Origin: Mucilaginibacter glaciei
GTDB taxonomy: Bacteria; Bacteroidota; Bacteroidia; Sphingobacteriales; Sphingobacteriaceae
Assembly (NCBI RefSeq): GCF_014773245.1
Contig: NZ_JACWMX010000004.1
Span: forward strand, 1-64,000
Direction: 5' to 3'
Length of the DNA stretch: 64,000 bases
A model generated the notes under the pieces. That model searched no databases, was not told where the DNA came from, and saw nothing but the letters and a program-made list of their open reading frames with translations. Position 1 is the first letter of the stretch; each line of letters starts with the position of its first letter. Position numbers and translations under genes: made by a program. Shown here piece after piece: positions 1 to 9,409 of this stretch.

Positions 1-1
1 A

Positions 2-1240
2 AAAGCGGTAGAGGGCGAGATCTCGGGCGAGGTGCCCGCTACCTTCCTGCAGCTGTCTGATAATGTGGAGTTTGTTTTGGATGCGGATGCGGCTTCTGCC
101 CTGACCCGTTTTGATACACCCTGGCTGGTGAAGGATTGTGTGTGGGACAACCTGCTGAAGAAAAAGGCGGTGATCTGGCTATCGGAAGCCGTGGGCAAGC
201 CTATTTTGAAATTAACCGAAGAGGATTACAATAATCATGGCATGGCTCAGCTGGCCGTGGAGCAGGGGCCGGTTTACGAGATCAACATCGATATCTTTAA
301 CCAGGTACAGCATACCATTACCGGATGGCCGGGGGGGAAGCCGGGCGCGGATGATTCTCAAAGGCCGGAGCGTGCCGAGCCTGCTCACAAGCGCTCTATC
401 GTTTTCTCTCCTCACCCGGATGATGATGTGATCTCCATGGGGGGTACATTCATTCGTCTGGTGGACCAGGGGCATGATGTGCATGTGGCTTACCAAACTT
501 CGGGCAATACGGCTGTATGGGATGATGATGTTTTACGCTACATGGAGTTCGCTATTGATTTTAAGGCGAGTGTGGGCGAGGATACGGCTAAACTGAAGGG
601 GATTTATGAGGATATGCGCCGGTTTATCGGTACCAAACTGCCTAACCAGGTCGATACGCCGGAGATCCGCGATGTGAAGGGTTTTATCCGAAAGACGGAG
701 GCCATCTCGGGTGCCCGCTTCGCGGGGCTGCCCGACAGCAATATTCATTTCCAGGCGTTGCCTTTTTATGAAACGGGTAAAACCAAGAAGAATGCCGTGG
801 GCGAAGAGGATATTTTGTTAACCATGGAGCTGCTTAAAAAGATCAGGCCGCACCAGGTGTTTGCCGCGGGTGATTTTGCCGACCCGAACGGGACGCATAT
901 CGTTTGTTTTAACATCATCATTGCGGCTTTACGCAGGTTAAGGGAAACCGAGGACTGGGTAAACGATTGCTGGATGTGGTTATACCGCGGTGCCTGGCAG
1001 GAGTTCCCTACGCATGAGATCGAGATGGCGGTGCCTTTGTCGCCTGCCGAGGTTTTGCACAAGCGTAACGCGATCTTTAAACACCAATCTCAGAAGGACC
1101 GCCCGGTATTCCCCGGTGATGATGCCCGCGAGTTTTGGGTGCGTGCCGAAGACCGTAACCGCGAAACAGCCCAATGTTATGATAAGCTTGGTTTAGCAGA
1201 GTATGCCGCCATGGAGGCTTTTGTCAGGTACGAATTTTAA
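2..1240 (+). CDS. nagB: Glucosamine-6-phosphate deaminase fused to a PIG-L deacetylase domain, 5' truncated
   Basis: The reading frame is open to the left edge, so the start lies outside the window; the GTG at 32 is an internal valine. The first residues (EGEISGEVPATFLQ) match the C-terminal part of NagB-type isomerase/deaminases, which convert glucosamine-6-phosphate to fructose-6-phosphate and ammonia. From about base 390 onward follows a PIG-L/LmbE-type metal-dependent deacetylase domain with the zinc motif PHPDDD near bases 410-430. This NagB plus PIG-L fusion of roughly 640 residues is common in Bacteroidota. What the PIG-L half does is not established. The DUF5009 gene just downstream supports a role in amino-sugar use. 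The family call is firm; which reaction dominates is inferred. Confidence 0.88.
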   Translation, partial: KAVEGEISGEVPATFLQLSDNVEFVLDADAASALTRFDTPWLVKDCVWDNLLKKKAVIWLSEAVGKPILKLTEEDYNNHGMAQLAVEQGPVYEINIDIFNQVQHTITGWPGGKPGADDSQRPERAEPAHKRSIVFSPHPDDDVISMGGTFIRLVDQGHDVHVAYQTSGNTAVWDDDVLRYMEFAIDFKASVGEDTAKLKGIYEDMRRFIGTKLPNQVDTPEIRDVKGFIRKTEAISGARFAGLPDSNIHFQALPFYETGKTKKNAVGEEDILLTMELLKKIRPHQVFAAGDFADPNGTHIVCFNIIIAALRRLRETEDWVNDCWMWLYRGAWQEFPTHEIEMAVPLSPAEVLHKRNAIFKHQSQKDRPVFPGDDAREFWVRAEDRNRETAQCYDKLGLAEYAAMEAFVRYEF

Positions 1241-1255
1241 GAACTAAGTAAACCA

Positions 1256-1339
1256 TGTCATTGCGAGGAGCGATACCGACGTAGCAATCTCAATATGCCC
1301 GCTTGTCCTATGAGATTGCTACGCTATCGCTCGCAATAC
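1256..1339. repeat. REP-like intergenic palindrome, copy 1
   Basis: Left arm 1256-1292 and right arm 1310-1339 are imperfect inverted repeats (core ATTGCGAG...GTAGCAATCTCA) around a loop of about 17 nt. It fills the gap between the nagB-like gene and the DUF5009 gene. A relative with the same core (GGCGAGGTACGAAGCAAACTC) is at 51786-51874, so this is a dispersed family and not a one-off terminator. There is no T-tract on either side. Confidence 0.75.
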
Positions 1340-1355
1340 ATCTGAAATATTCAAC

Positions 1356-2471
1356 ATGACTGAAACAATCTTTACCAAAAACCCAAGACTCCTATCCCTC
1401 GATGTCTTTCGCGGGGCTACCATTGCTTTTATGATATTGGTAAATGATCCCGGTGATTGGGGGCATATCTACGCGCCGCTGGAGCATTCCGAATGGAACG
1501 GTTGTACCCCTACCGACTTGGTGTTCCCATTTTTCCTGTTTATGGTAGGCGTTTCCATTGTTTACTCTATGGAAAGCAAAAAGGAGAATGGGGCCGGGCA
1601 TGGTAAAATTATACTGACCGCGCTGCGCCGTACGGTGATCCTGCTGCTCATCACCTGGAGTATGCAACTCATCCTGCGCTGGAATTTTGACCTAGCACAC
1701 ATGCGCCTGCCGGGGGTATTGCCGCGCATCGGGCTGGTGTACTTTATCTGTACTATTATCTATTTAAAAACATCGCAAAAAAGCCGCGACTGGATCTTTG
1801 CCGGGGTACTTCTCGGCTATTATATCATCATGACGTTTATCCCGGTGCCCGGGGTGGGCTACCCTAACCTTAATCCCGAAACTAATATGGGTGCTTGGGT
1901 AGACCGCCTGGTATTCACTACCGACCACCTTTGGAAATCATCCAAAACGTGGGACCCGGAAGGCTTGCTGGGTACATTACCGGCCATCGGTACGGGGCTG
2001 TTCGGCATCCGCGTGGGCAGCTGGCTAAAACGTAAAGACCGAGACGACAGCGTAAAGGTAAGCTGGATGTTTACCTATGGTGTTATCGCTGTAGTTGTTG
2101 CCCTCATCTGGGATTTGTTTTTCCCCATTAACAAAGCATTGTGGACAAGCTCGTTCGTGCTTTACACCGGCGGTTTGGCTACTATCGGGCTGGCTATTTG
2201 CTTCTGGCTGATAGACGTACAGGGGCATAAACGCTTCACCTATCCGTTTGTGGTATTCGGCGCCAATGCCATTACTGCGTATGTGCTCGCAGGTTTTATC
2301 CCCCATTATTTTAATTTAATCAAAATAGGCGGTAAATCTGTCTACCAGACTTTGTTTGTACCCTACCTTTCGCCGGTGAACGCATCGTTGGCGGGCGCAA
2401 TTTTAATTGTGCTAATATTATGGCTGGTAATGTGGGTGTTGTATCTTCGTAAAATCTTTGTTAAGATTTAA
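1356..2471 (+). CDS. DUF5009/NagX-type membrane acyltransferase (heparan-alpha-glucosaminide N-acetyltransferase-like)
   Basis: A 371-residue inner-membrane protein with about ten hydrophobic segments. The N-terminus has the family signature RLLSLDVFRGATIAFMILVN, followed by the HSEWNG and DLVFPFFLFMVGVS blocks typical of the YeiB/HGSNAT/NagX group. Animal HGSNAT moves an acetyl group across the membrane to terminal glucosamine. Bacterial NagX proteins occur with N-acetylglucosamine catabolic genes, but their reaction is poorly defined. It lies 115 bp after the nagB-PIG-L fusion, which fits an amino-sugar role. It starts at ATG 1356 and ends 5 bp before the DUF2059 gene, suggesting cotranscription. 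Confidence 0.85.
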   Translation: MTETIFTKNPRLLSLDVFRGATIAFMILVNDPGDWGHIYAPLEHSEWNGCTPTDLVFPFFLFMVGVSIVYSMESKKENGAGHGKIILTALRRTVILLLITWSMQLILRWNFDLAHMRLPGVLPRIGLVYFICTIIYLKTSQKSRDWIFAGVLLGYYIIMTFIPVPGVGYPNLNPETNMGAWVDRLVFTTDHLWKSSKTWDPEGLLGTLPAIGTGLFGIRVGSWLKRKDRDDSVKVSWMFTYGVIAVVVALIWDLFFPINKALWTSSFVLYTGGLATIGLAICFWLIDVQGHKRFTYPFVVFGANAITAYVLAGFIPHYFNLIKIGGKSVYQTLFVPYLSPVNASLAGAILIVLILWLVMWVLYLRKIFVKI

Positions 2472-2476
2472 AAGAT

Positions 2477-2950
2477 ATGAAATTGAGACTTCTCATCGCC
2501 CTGCTGTTTATCTGTTCGATAGTTACGGCACAAACTACCGTTACCACAACCATCATCACTCCTGCACACTTAAAAGCAGCCGAGGATGCCCTTGTTGCAT
2601 CGGGCGCTGGCGCGCAGATGAAAGAGAATATTACCTCGATGGTAAAACAGGCCGCAACAGGTGTGCCTGATGATAAGAAAGGCAAGTTCATGGAGATCAT
2701 GAACGGCTTTATGAACAAGTATATGAACTGGGATTTGCTGAAAGACCAGATGGCCGCCATGTATGCACAGGAATTTACCGAAAAAGAATTGAAAGACCTC
2801 ACCACCTTTTACTTATCACCTTTAGGCAAAAAACTCAATCAAAAGCAACCTATCCTGTTTCAAAAGGGTGCGCTGATGGGCCAGCAAACGGTTACCGCCC
2901 ACCAGGCCGAATTGCAGCAGTTAATGCAGGATGCTTTTAAGGAACAATAA
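2477..2950 (+). CDS. Secreted DUF2059 family protein
   Basis: A 157-residue protein with an N-terminal signal peptide (MKLRLLIALLFICSIVTAQ) and a helical DUF2059 domain near residues 55-140, visible in the pattern FTEKELKDLTTFYLSPLGKK. DUF2059 proteins are periplasmic with no assigned function. It follows the DUF5009 gene by 5 bp and is probably translated from the same message. Nothing in it points to a catalytic site. Confidence 0.8.
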   Translation: MKLRLLIALLFICSIVTAQTTVTTTIITPAHLKAAEDALVASGAGAQMKENITSMVKQAATGVPDDKKGKFMEIMNGFMNKYMNWDLLKDQMAAMYAQEFTEKELKDLTTFYLSPLGKKLNQKQPILFQKGALMGQQTVTAHQAELQQLMQDAFKEQ

Positions 2951-3009
2951 ACAATTTGCAACTAAGAAATTCGTTTAGCATCTTAGTACCTTATCCCCAC
3001 AATTAAACT

Positions 3010-5892
3010 ATGAACTTTAACAGGATATTTTCTGTAGCCGCAATAACCCTTGTAATTGCATCGGGCAGTACATTTGCCCAGGTTAAAAAGAAACCGGCAA
3101 CATCACTCAAAACCAAACCGGCAGCCGCAGCAGCCAAACCGCCAAGCAACAACACATTACCGATAGACAGAGATGTACTCATTGGCAAATTACCCAACGG
3201 ATTAACTTACTACATCCGCCATAACGAACAGCCAAAAAACCGCGCCGAACTATACCTGGTAAATAAGGCAGGATCGATATTAGAAACCGACGCGCAACAG
3301 GGCTTGGCCCACTTTACCGAACATATGGCCTTTAACGGCACGCGCGATTACCCAAAGAATGACCTGGTGAATTACCTTCAAAAATCAGGCATTCGTTTTG
3401 GTGCCGATTTGAATGCTTACACCTCATTTGATGAAACGGTATACCAATTACCTGTACCTACAGATAGTGCTACGGTATTCAAAAAGGGCTTTAACATACT
3501 GGCCAACTGGGCGGGCTATGTAACCTTCGACCCCGTCGAGATAGATAAGGAACGCGGTGTTGTTTTAGAAGAAGAACGGCTTCGGGGCCGCAACGCTCAG
3601 GAGCGTTTAAGTCAGCAAACATTGCCTGTTTTATTAAGTAATTCCCGGTATGCATCGCGCTTGCCAATTGGTAAAGAAAGTGTTATTAAAGGTTTTGACG
3701 CACCAACCATTAAGGCATTTTATGCCGATTGGTACCGCCCGGACTTACAGGCAGTGGTAGCCGTTGGCGATTTCGACGTAAAAGAAGTGGAGGGCCTGAT
3801 CAAAGCAAATTTCTCGGCGTTAAAAAACCCTGTGGGCGAAAAGCTGCGCGTGCAGTACACCGTGCCGCCAACGCCGGGCACCGCGGTAAAAATTGTTACC
3901 GATAAGGAATTCCCCTACACACTTGCTCAAATTGTTGTAAAACACCCTCAAGCCGTAGTTAACTCTATAACCAGTTACATACAGAGTATGAGGATAAACC
4001 TTTTTAACTATATGCTGGGCGAGCGTTTGACCGAACTTTTACAAAAACCGGAGCCACCGTTTTTATACGGCAAATCTACCTATGCCGGTTTATTGGGCAA
4101 ACAGGATGCATTCTCGTCGATAGTGGTTGCCAAACCAGGCGATCTTGAAAATGCTGTAAAAACCATTGTGGCAGAAACTGAGCGCGCACGTAAATTCGGC
4201 TTTACCATAACCGAACTGGAACGCGCCAAACAAGCCGCGCTGGTACAGGTAACAAATAGCTATAATGAACGCGACAAAACCAACTCAACCAATTTTGTGC
4301 GTGAATATCAGGCTAACTTTTTAATCGGCGAAGCTATCCCCGGTATTATATTCGAATATGCGTTCTACGCAAGTAATATCAGCGAGATATCGTTACCGCA
4401 AATGAATGCCCTGGCAGCCAAACTCATCACCGACCAAAACCGGGTTGTAATTGTGGAAGCGCCAGAGAAAGACAAGGATAAATTACCCACCGAAAAAACT
4501 ATTTTAGACTGGGTAAACAACGCGGGGAAAAATGTTACAGCTTATGTAGATAACGTAACCTCAAAACCGCTGATGGAAAAAGCACCGGAAGGTGGCAAAG
4601 TGGTTAGCGAAACTGTTGATACCGCCATTGCAACAACAACTTATGTGTTGAATAACGGACTTAAGGTAATTTTAAAACCAACACAATTTAAAAACGACCA
4701 GATACTGATCAACGGGAACAGTTTTGGCGGTACATCATTAGCCAGCGATGCCGACTTTACATCCGCTAACCTAGCAGCTCCTATTATTGGAAATAGCGGT
4801 GTCGGCGATTTTAACCAGGGCCAGTTAGATAAAACGCTTGCCGGTAAAAGCCTGCATGTACAGCCTTACATCAGCGATATATCGCAGGGCATAACCGCCA
4901 ATGCTTCGCCCCGTGATTTTGAGACCGCTATGCAATTGATCTACCTTTATTTTACCCAGCCGCGTAAGGATAAAGACATCTGGCAAGGCAACATCAATCA
5001 AACCAGATCAATTCTGGCCACCCGCGGGGTAGATCCGGGCAGTGTTTTCCAGGATACGATTGCTGCCGTTTTAAACAACCACAACTTCCGCGCGATGGTT
5101 ACTACGCCCGAAAGATTGAACGCTGTTAGCCTGGATAAGGCCTATAGCTTTTATAAAGATCGTTTTGCCGATGCCAGCGCCTTTACTTTTACATTGGTGG
5201 GCAACTTTACCCCCGAGGATATTAAGCCCTATCTGGAGGCTTACCTGGGCAGCCTGCCATCAACAAACAAAAAAGAAACCTATAAAGACCTGCGCATGTA
5301 TCCAACACCGGGCTTGATCACTAAAGTGGTTAACAAAGGGATTGATGATAAGGCTACCGTGCAATTGGTGTTTAGTGGTGCTTACGATTTCAACGAGGCT
5401 AACAATATCCAATTAGATGCGCTGGAGGAGATACTGAACATCAAATTAACTGAACGCTTGCGCGAACAGGAAAGCAGCACCTACGCGCCGGGCGTACGTA
5501 TCAACTATGTTAAAATACCAAGCAACAGATACACCGTCACTATTTATTTTAGCTGTGCTGAAGCTAATGTAGATAAGCTGATTACAGCCACGCTGGATGA
5601 GATTACCAAGCTTAAAACTACCGGTGCCTTACCTGCCGATATCGGTAAATTTGTTGCCGAAGAAGCGCGGTCGACCCAATCACAATTAAAGGAGAATGTT
5701 TTTTGGGCGGGCTACCTTGCAGGCGCTGCGCAAAACCAACAGGATCCGGATAATATTTTATATCATGTTAAAAATCTGGAGCAGATTACCGTGGCCAGCA
5801 CCAAAGCTACCGCTAACAAATACCTGGACATGAACAATTTCATTAAACTGATCCTATTACCCGAAAAGAAGGCAGCTGCCGAAACTAAATAA
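3010..5892 (+). CDS. M16 family zinc metallopeptidase, two-domain, secreted
   Basis: A 960-residue protein with a signal peptide ending near TFAQ (residue 24) and a short Lys/Ala/Pro-rich linker. The first M16 domain has the inverted zinc motif HFTEH at residues 101-105, and the third ligand is probably the Glu in DKERGVV at about residue 181. A second, inactive-type M16 domain starts near residue 540. The length matches Bacteroidota periplasmic insulinase/pitrilysin-like peptidases, which degrade peptides. It starts at ATG 3010, 59 bp after the DUF2059 gene, and is followed by a strong hairpin at 5920-5955. The family is certain; the substrate is unknown. Confidence 0.93.
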   Translation: MNFNRIFSVAAITLVIASGSTFAQVKKKPATSLKTKPAAAAAKPPSNNTLPIDRDVLIGKLPNGLTYYIRHNEQPKNRAELYLVNKAGSILETDAQQGLAHFTEHMAFNGTRDYPKNDLVNYLQKSGIRFGADLNAYTSFDETVYQLPVPTDSATVFKKGFNILANWAGYVTFDPVEIDKERGVVLEEERLRGRNAQERLSQQTLPVLLSNSRYASRLPIGKESVIKGFDAPTIKAFYADWYRPDLQAVVAVGDFDVKEVEGLIKANFSALKNPVGEKLRVQYTVPPTPGTAVKIVTDKEFPYTLAQIVVKHPQAVVNSITSYIQSMRINLFNYMLGERLTELLQKPEPPFLYGKSTYAGLLGKQDAFSSIVVAKPGDLENAVKTIVAETERARKFGFTITELERAKQAALVQVTNSYNERDKTNSTNFVREYQANFLIGEAIPGIIFEYAFYASNISEISLPQMNALAAKLITDQNRVVIVEAPEKDKDKLPTEKTILDWVNNAGKNVTAYVDNVTSKPLMEKAPEGGKVVSETVDTAIATTTYVLNNGLKVILKPTQFKNDQILINGNSFGGTSLASDADFTSANLAAPIIGNSGVGDFNQGQLDKTLAGKSLHVQPYISDISQGITANASPRDFETAMQLIYLYFTQPRKDKDIWQGNINQTRSILATRGVDPGSVFQDTIAAVLNNHNFRAMVTTPERLNAVSLDKAYSFYKDRFADASAFTFTLVGNFTPEDIKPYLEAYLGSLPSTNKKETYKDLRMYPTPGLITKVVNKGIDDKATVQLVFSGAYDFNEANNIQLDALEEILNIKLTERLREQESSTYAPGVRINYVKIPSNRYTVTIYFSCAEANVDKLITATLDEITKLKTTGALPADIGKFVAEEARSTQSQLKENVFWAGYLAGAAQNQQDPDNILYHVKNLEQITVASTKATANKYLDMNNFIKLILLPEKKAAAETK

Positions 5893-5919
5893 GGCATTAA
5901 CTTCAATGATACAGCAAAT

Positions 5920-5958
5920 AAAGAGGCCGCTCTATTTTTTGGAAGCGGCTTCTTTGTT
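5920..5958. terminator. Bidirectional Rho-independent terminator
   Basis: A 12-bp stem (AAAGAGGCCGCT at 5920-5931 with AGCGGCTTCTTT at 5944-5955, one G-U pair) lies between the convergent M16 peptidase gene and the lipoprotein gene. A/T runs flank both sides, so it can serve both. Confidence 0.85.
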
Positions 5959-6639
5959 TTAGTTCATATTTAAATAAGACCCCGCCGCATCACCGGGCTT
6001 TTGGATAATCACCCCTACACATTTATTAGTGGTCGGGTCAACTTCAAATGAAATCCCTTTGGCAATATCGTCATACACGTTCATTGTTTTACCACCGGCT
6101 TTATGATCATTACCCGGCTTTACCGCGTGTTGTTGTTTGATCTGCGCAAGTGTGCTACCAACACCAATCCCCGCAGCTGTCTTGAAATAAGGCGATGTTA
6201 CTAAAATGCGTTTCACATATTGGAAAATATCATCCTTCCCATTATAGTTATGGCACGAAAAAATGCTGGTTTTGTAACCCGCTTTATTGTGCCCTGCATA
6301 CCAAACAGCCAGTGCGCTGCCCATTGCCGCGTCAGAACTATCGGGTTTGCCAAACCGGTTATAAACATTTTCCATACTCTCGTTAATGATGCTTTGCCCA
6401 ATGCTTTTACCGGGGATGATCAATTGCGTCGGCGTGGTCACATCGCCGGTTTCTTCAGCACCAGCAGGTTTGCTTACCGTATCAGTGGTTTTCGCCGAAT
6501 CGGCAGGCTCTGTTTTCATAATCAACGCGCTATCTGCCGCTTTTAAAGCCGGCAGGTTGGTAGCCGGTTGAGGCTTCGGTTTACAGGCATTCGCCGAGAT
6601 GGCAATAACCGTGATGAGCAAGTATTTTGAGCAATTCAT
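5959..6639 (-). CDS. Lipoprotein of unknown function
   Basis: A 226-residue protein with a lipoprotein signal: MNCSKYLLITVIAISANAC, with the lipobox Cys at residue 19. A low-complexity Ala/Thr/Pro/Lys linker runs to about residue 70. The globular part has a repeated theme of 'gIGvGSTLaqIkqqh' and 'vynrFGKPDSSD', resembling the short beta-rich repeats of small periplasmic lipoproteins. I do not recognise a named family. It is transcribed away from the helicase gene, sharing a 70-bp divergent region. Probably anchored in a membrane facing the periplasm. Confidence 0.7.
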   Translation of the reverse strand: MNCSKYLLITVIAISANACKPKPQPATNLPALKAADSALIMKTEPADSAKTTDTVSKPAGAEETGDVTTPTQLIIPGKSIGQSIINESMENVYNRFGKPDSSDAAMGSALAVWYAGHNKAGYKTSIFSCHNYNGKDDIFQYVKRILVTSPYFKTAAGIGVGSTLAQIKQQHAVKPGNDHKAGGKTMNVYDDIAKGISFEVDPTTNKCVGVIIQKPGDAAGSYLNMN

Positions 6640-6709
6640 TTCGTAACAATTTATATTATTTACAGTTGATAGTTATAACCCCAAACAGGGTATATTGTTG
6701 GCAACACAC

Positions 6710-9334
6710 ATGGGCACTAAAGGGCAAAAGGTAATACAGGCTTGGTATAAACAAAAGGACTGGAAGCAGTTTCCGTTTCAAAAAGAAATGGAAGCTGCAT
6801 ACCTGTCTGGCTTTTCAGGATTGCTGAATGCTCCTACCGGCAGCGGTAAAACATTCGCTTTGTTCCTGCCCTTCCTGGCAGAGTTTATAAATAAATATCC
6901 CGATACCTACACCACGCAAAAAAATAATGGTTTATTGATGTTATGGATAACGCCATTGCGTGCCTTAACCAACGATATCCGTAAAGCCATGCAAGAAGTA
7001 TGCGACGAACTGGGGCTGCCCTGGCGCATTATGACCCGCACGGGCGATACATCGGCCGCAGAAAAGGCTGCATTAAAGCGAAAGTTGCCCGAGGTATTAT
7101 TGACTACGCCCGAAAGCCTGCACCTGATGCTGGCGCAAAAAGAATATGCCAAAGTTTTCCAGGGCCTGCAAGTTTTTGTTTGCGACGAATGGCACGAGCT
7201 TTTAGGCACCAAACGTGGTGTGCAGGTAGAGCTGGGGTTGAGTAGGCTAAAAGGATTGGGAGCGGAGATTGGAGAACGGGGAGCGGTAAAAAATGACATA
7301 TCGGCTGTTGATTCCCGCCAACCGATTCCCCACTCACCACTCACCTCTCGCCATTCTCGACTCAAAATCTGGGGTATATCAGCAACTATTGGTAATCTGG
7401 AGCAGGCCGCCGAGGTGCTGTTGGGTAACGAATTCCCGCCAGAGCAGGTCAGGATGGTGAGGGCCAATGTGGATAAGAAACTGCTGATCGAGTCGGTAAT
7501 CCCAGAAAATATTGAGAATTACAGCTGGGCAGGGCACATAGGTGTAAAGCTATTACCACAAGTGATGGAGATTGTGGCGAAGAGTAAAACCACGCTGATA
7601 TTTACCAATACACGCTCGCAAAGCGAAATCTGGTACCATGCCATTATAGATAACTACCCCGAGTATGCGGGAATTATGGCCATGCATCATGGATCTTTAG
7701 ATAATGAATTGCGCAACTGGGTAGAACAAGCCCTACATGCCGAAATGCTCAAAGTGGTGGTATGTACATCGAGCTTAGACTTAGGGGTAGATTTTAGGCC
7801 GGTGGATACCGTGGTGCAGGTAGGCAGCCCCAAAGGGGTAGCCCGTTTTATGCAGCGCGCCGGGCGGAGCGGGCACCACCCCGGGGCGGTATCAAAGGCT
7901 TACTTTGTGCCCACCCATTCGTTAGAACTGCTGGAAGGCGCAGCGTTAAAGCAGGCCATTAAAAACGGCGTATTTGAAAGCCGCGACCCGATGCTGCTAA
8001 CTTTTGATGTGCTGATACAGTATATGGTTACGCTGGCTGTATCTGACGGGTTTAGGGCCGACGCATTGTTTAAAGAGGTTAGATCGACCTTTGCCTTTGC
8101 CGATATGCGGCGCGATGAATTTAATCAGTTGCTTGATTTTATTACCAATGGTGGTAAAACCCTTGCCCAATACGATGAATTTTTAAAGGTGGAGGTAGAG
8201 AACGGCCTGTTTAAGGTGAACAATCGGCGCGTAGCCATGCGGCACCGTTTAAGTATTGGCACCATTACCAGCGAATTGAGTATCCGCGTAAAGTGGTTAA
8301 GCGGCGGCAGTTTAGGCACGCTGGAAGAGGGCTTTATCAGCAAGCTTAATCCCGGCAATACCTTTTGGTTTGCAGGCCGCAGTCTTGAGTTTATTAAGGT
8401 TAAGGATATGACGGCTTATGTCAAAAAATCAACCAAAACCAAGGGTTTGATCCCCAGCTGGGCAGGTGGCCGGATGCCGCTCTCTTCGCAGCTATCCGCG
8501 GTGTTTAGGGATAAGCTGGACGAGGTTGCGCACGGTATCGAAACAGATATTGAGGTAAAAGCGCTAAAACCGCTGTTTGAGTTGCAGGCTAAACTTTCGC
8601 ATCTGCCGCAAAGCCATGAATTTTTGATAGAATCGTTTAAATCGCGAGAGGGTCACCATTTATTGTTTTACCCGTTTGAGGGCCGGTTAGTACACGAAGG
8701 GATGGCAAGCCTATTGGCTTTCCGCCTCTCTAAGATAAGGCCCGCCAGTTTCTCTATCGCCATGAATGATTATGGTTTCGAGTTACTGGCCGACGAAGAT
8801 ATCCCTATTGAGGAAGCTTTGGAAGACACCGCATTCTTTTCGATAGATAACCTGATAGACGATATCCAAAACAGTTTAAATGCCAATGAAATGGCCCGGC
8901 GGCGGTTTAGGGATATCGCCCATATCGGCGGGCTGGTGTTTACCGGCTACCCGGGCCAGCAGGTAAAAAACAAACATTTACAGGCCTCGACCTCGCTATT
9001 ATTCGAGGTATTTAACGAGTATGAACCAGATAACTTATTGGTGCGGCAGGCTTACAACGAGGCGTTGGCTTTCCAATTGGAAGAGTTTAGATTACGGGCA
9101 GCATTACAGCGCATCCAAACGCAAAGTATTATACTAAAAGTTATTGAAAGGCCTACCCCCTTCGCTTTTCCGATATTAGTAGATAGCCTTGGTCGTGAAA
9201 AGCTCACTACGGAAACTATGGAAGAGCGGATTGCCAAAATGGCCCGCCGTTACAGCGTTGACGAAGCAGATGCCGAAAAGATAGCACCAAAACCGCCGCG
9301 CCGCGTTGGTGTAACCCGTAAAAAAGGCTTTTAA
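6710..9334 (+). CDS. Ligase-associated Lhr-like DEXH-box helicase
   Basis: A large SF2 helicase of the Lhr-core group, of the type annotated as ligase-associated DNA damage response helicase. Visible are Walker A (APTGSGKT, about residues 41-48), a DEWH box in FVCDEWHELLGTKRG, motif III (WGISATIG), and motif VI (RFMQRAGRSGHHPGA). I prefer ATG 6710 to the upstream in-frame TTG 6695. An insertion of about 35 residues lies between the conserved ELGLSRLKGL and LKIWGISATIG blocks and is encoded by a palindromic repeat. In many bacteria this helicase sits beside an ATP-dependent ligase, a nuclease and a phosphoesterase; here none of them is adjacent. Confidence 0.9.
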   Translation: MGTKGQKVIQAWYKQKDWKQFPFQKEMEAAYLSGFSGLLNAPTGSGKTFALFLPFLAEFINKYPDTYTTQKNNGLLMLWITPLRALTNDIRKAMQEVCDELGLPWRIMTRTGDTSAAEKAALKRKLPEVLLTTPESLHLMLAQKEYAKVFQGLQVFVCDEWHELLGTKRGVQVELGLSRLKGLGAEIGERGAVKNDISAVDSRQPIPHSPLTSRHSRLKIWGISATIGNLEQAAEVLLGNEFPPEQVRMVRANVDKKLLIESVIPENIENYSWAGHIGVKLLPQVMEIVAKSKTTLIFTNTRSQSEIWYHAIIDNYPEYAGIMAMHHGSLDNELRNWVEQALHAEMLKVVVCTSSLDLGVDFRPVDTVVQVGSPKGVARFMQRAGRSGHHPGAVSKAYFVPTHSLELLEGAALKQAIKNGVFESRDPMLLTFDVLIQYMVTLAVSDGFRADALFKEVRSTFAFADMRRDEFNQLLDFITNGGKTLAQYDEFLKVEVENGLFKVNNRRVAMRHRLSIGTITSELSIRVKWLSGGSLGTLEEGFISKLNPGNTFWFAGRSLEFIKVKDMTAYVKKSTKTKGLIPSWAGGRMPLSSQLSAVFRDKLDEVAHGIETDIEVKALKPLFELQAKLSHLPQSHEFLIESFKSREGHHLLFYPFEGRLVHEGMASLLAFRLSKIRPASFSIAMNDYGFELLADEDIPIEEALEDTAFFSIDNLIDDIQNSLNANEMARRRFRDIAHIGGLVFTGYPGQQVKNKHLQASTSLLFEVFNEYEPDNLLVRQAYNEALAFQLEEFRLRAALQRIQTQSIILKVIERPTPFAFPILVDSLGREKLTTETMEERIAKMARRYSVDEADAEKIAPKPPRRVGVTRKKGF
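7257..7362. repeat. Word-palindrome element inserted in frame in the helicase gene
   Basis: About 106 bp with a G-rich left arm (7258-7286, built on GGAG/GGAGCGG words) and a C-rich right arm (7321-7362, built on CCACTCACC/CTC words) that are imperfect inverted complements. It is free of stops in the helicase frame and adds about 35 residues, including PIPHSPLTSRHS, at a site where both flanks are conserved helicase sequence. It resembles the insertion in the TPP riboswitch at 24523-24605. Confidence 0.6.
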
Positions 9335-9353
9335 CAATTCAAACTTTAAGGCA

Positions 9354-9386
9354 CAAAAAAAGAGGGCGATTAAATAACCGCCCTCT
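9354..9386 (-). terminator. Rho-independent terminator of the rimP-nusA-infB operon
   Basis: Perfect 8-bp stem AGAGGGCG/CGCCCTCT (9361-9368 with 9379-9386). Read leftward it is followed by a run of seven T residues. It lies 23 bp after the infB stop and could also stop helicase transcription. Confidence 0.9.
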
Positions 9387-9409
9387 GTAATATTTGATAA
9401 ACTAACCGA

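Noticed and set aside
6907..7467. Minus-strand open frame of 186 codons over the helicase
   Set aside because: Antisense of a well-supported gene; extended only because the inserted repeat lacks stops in that frame.
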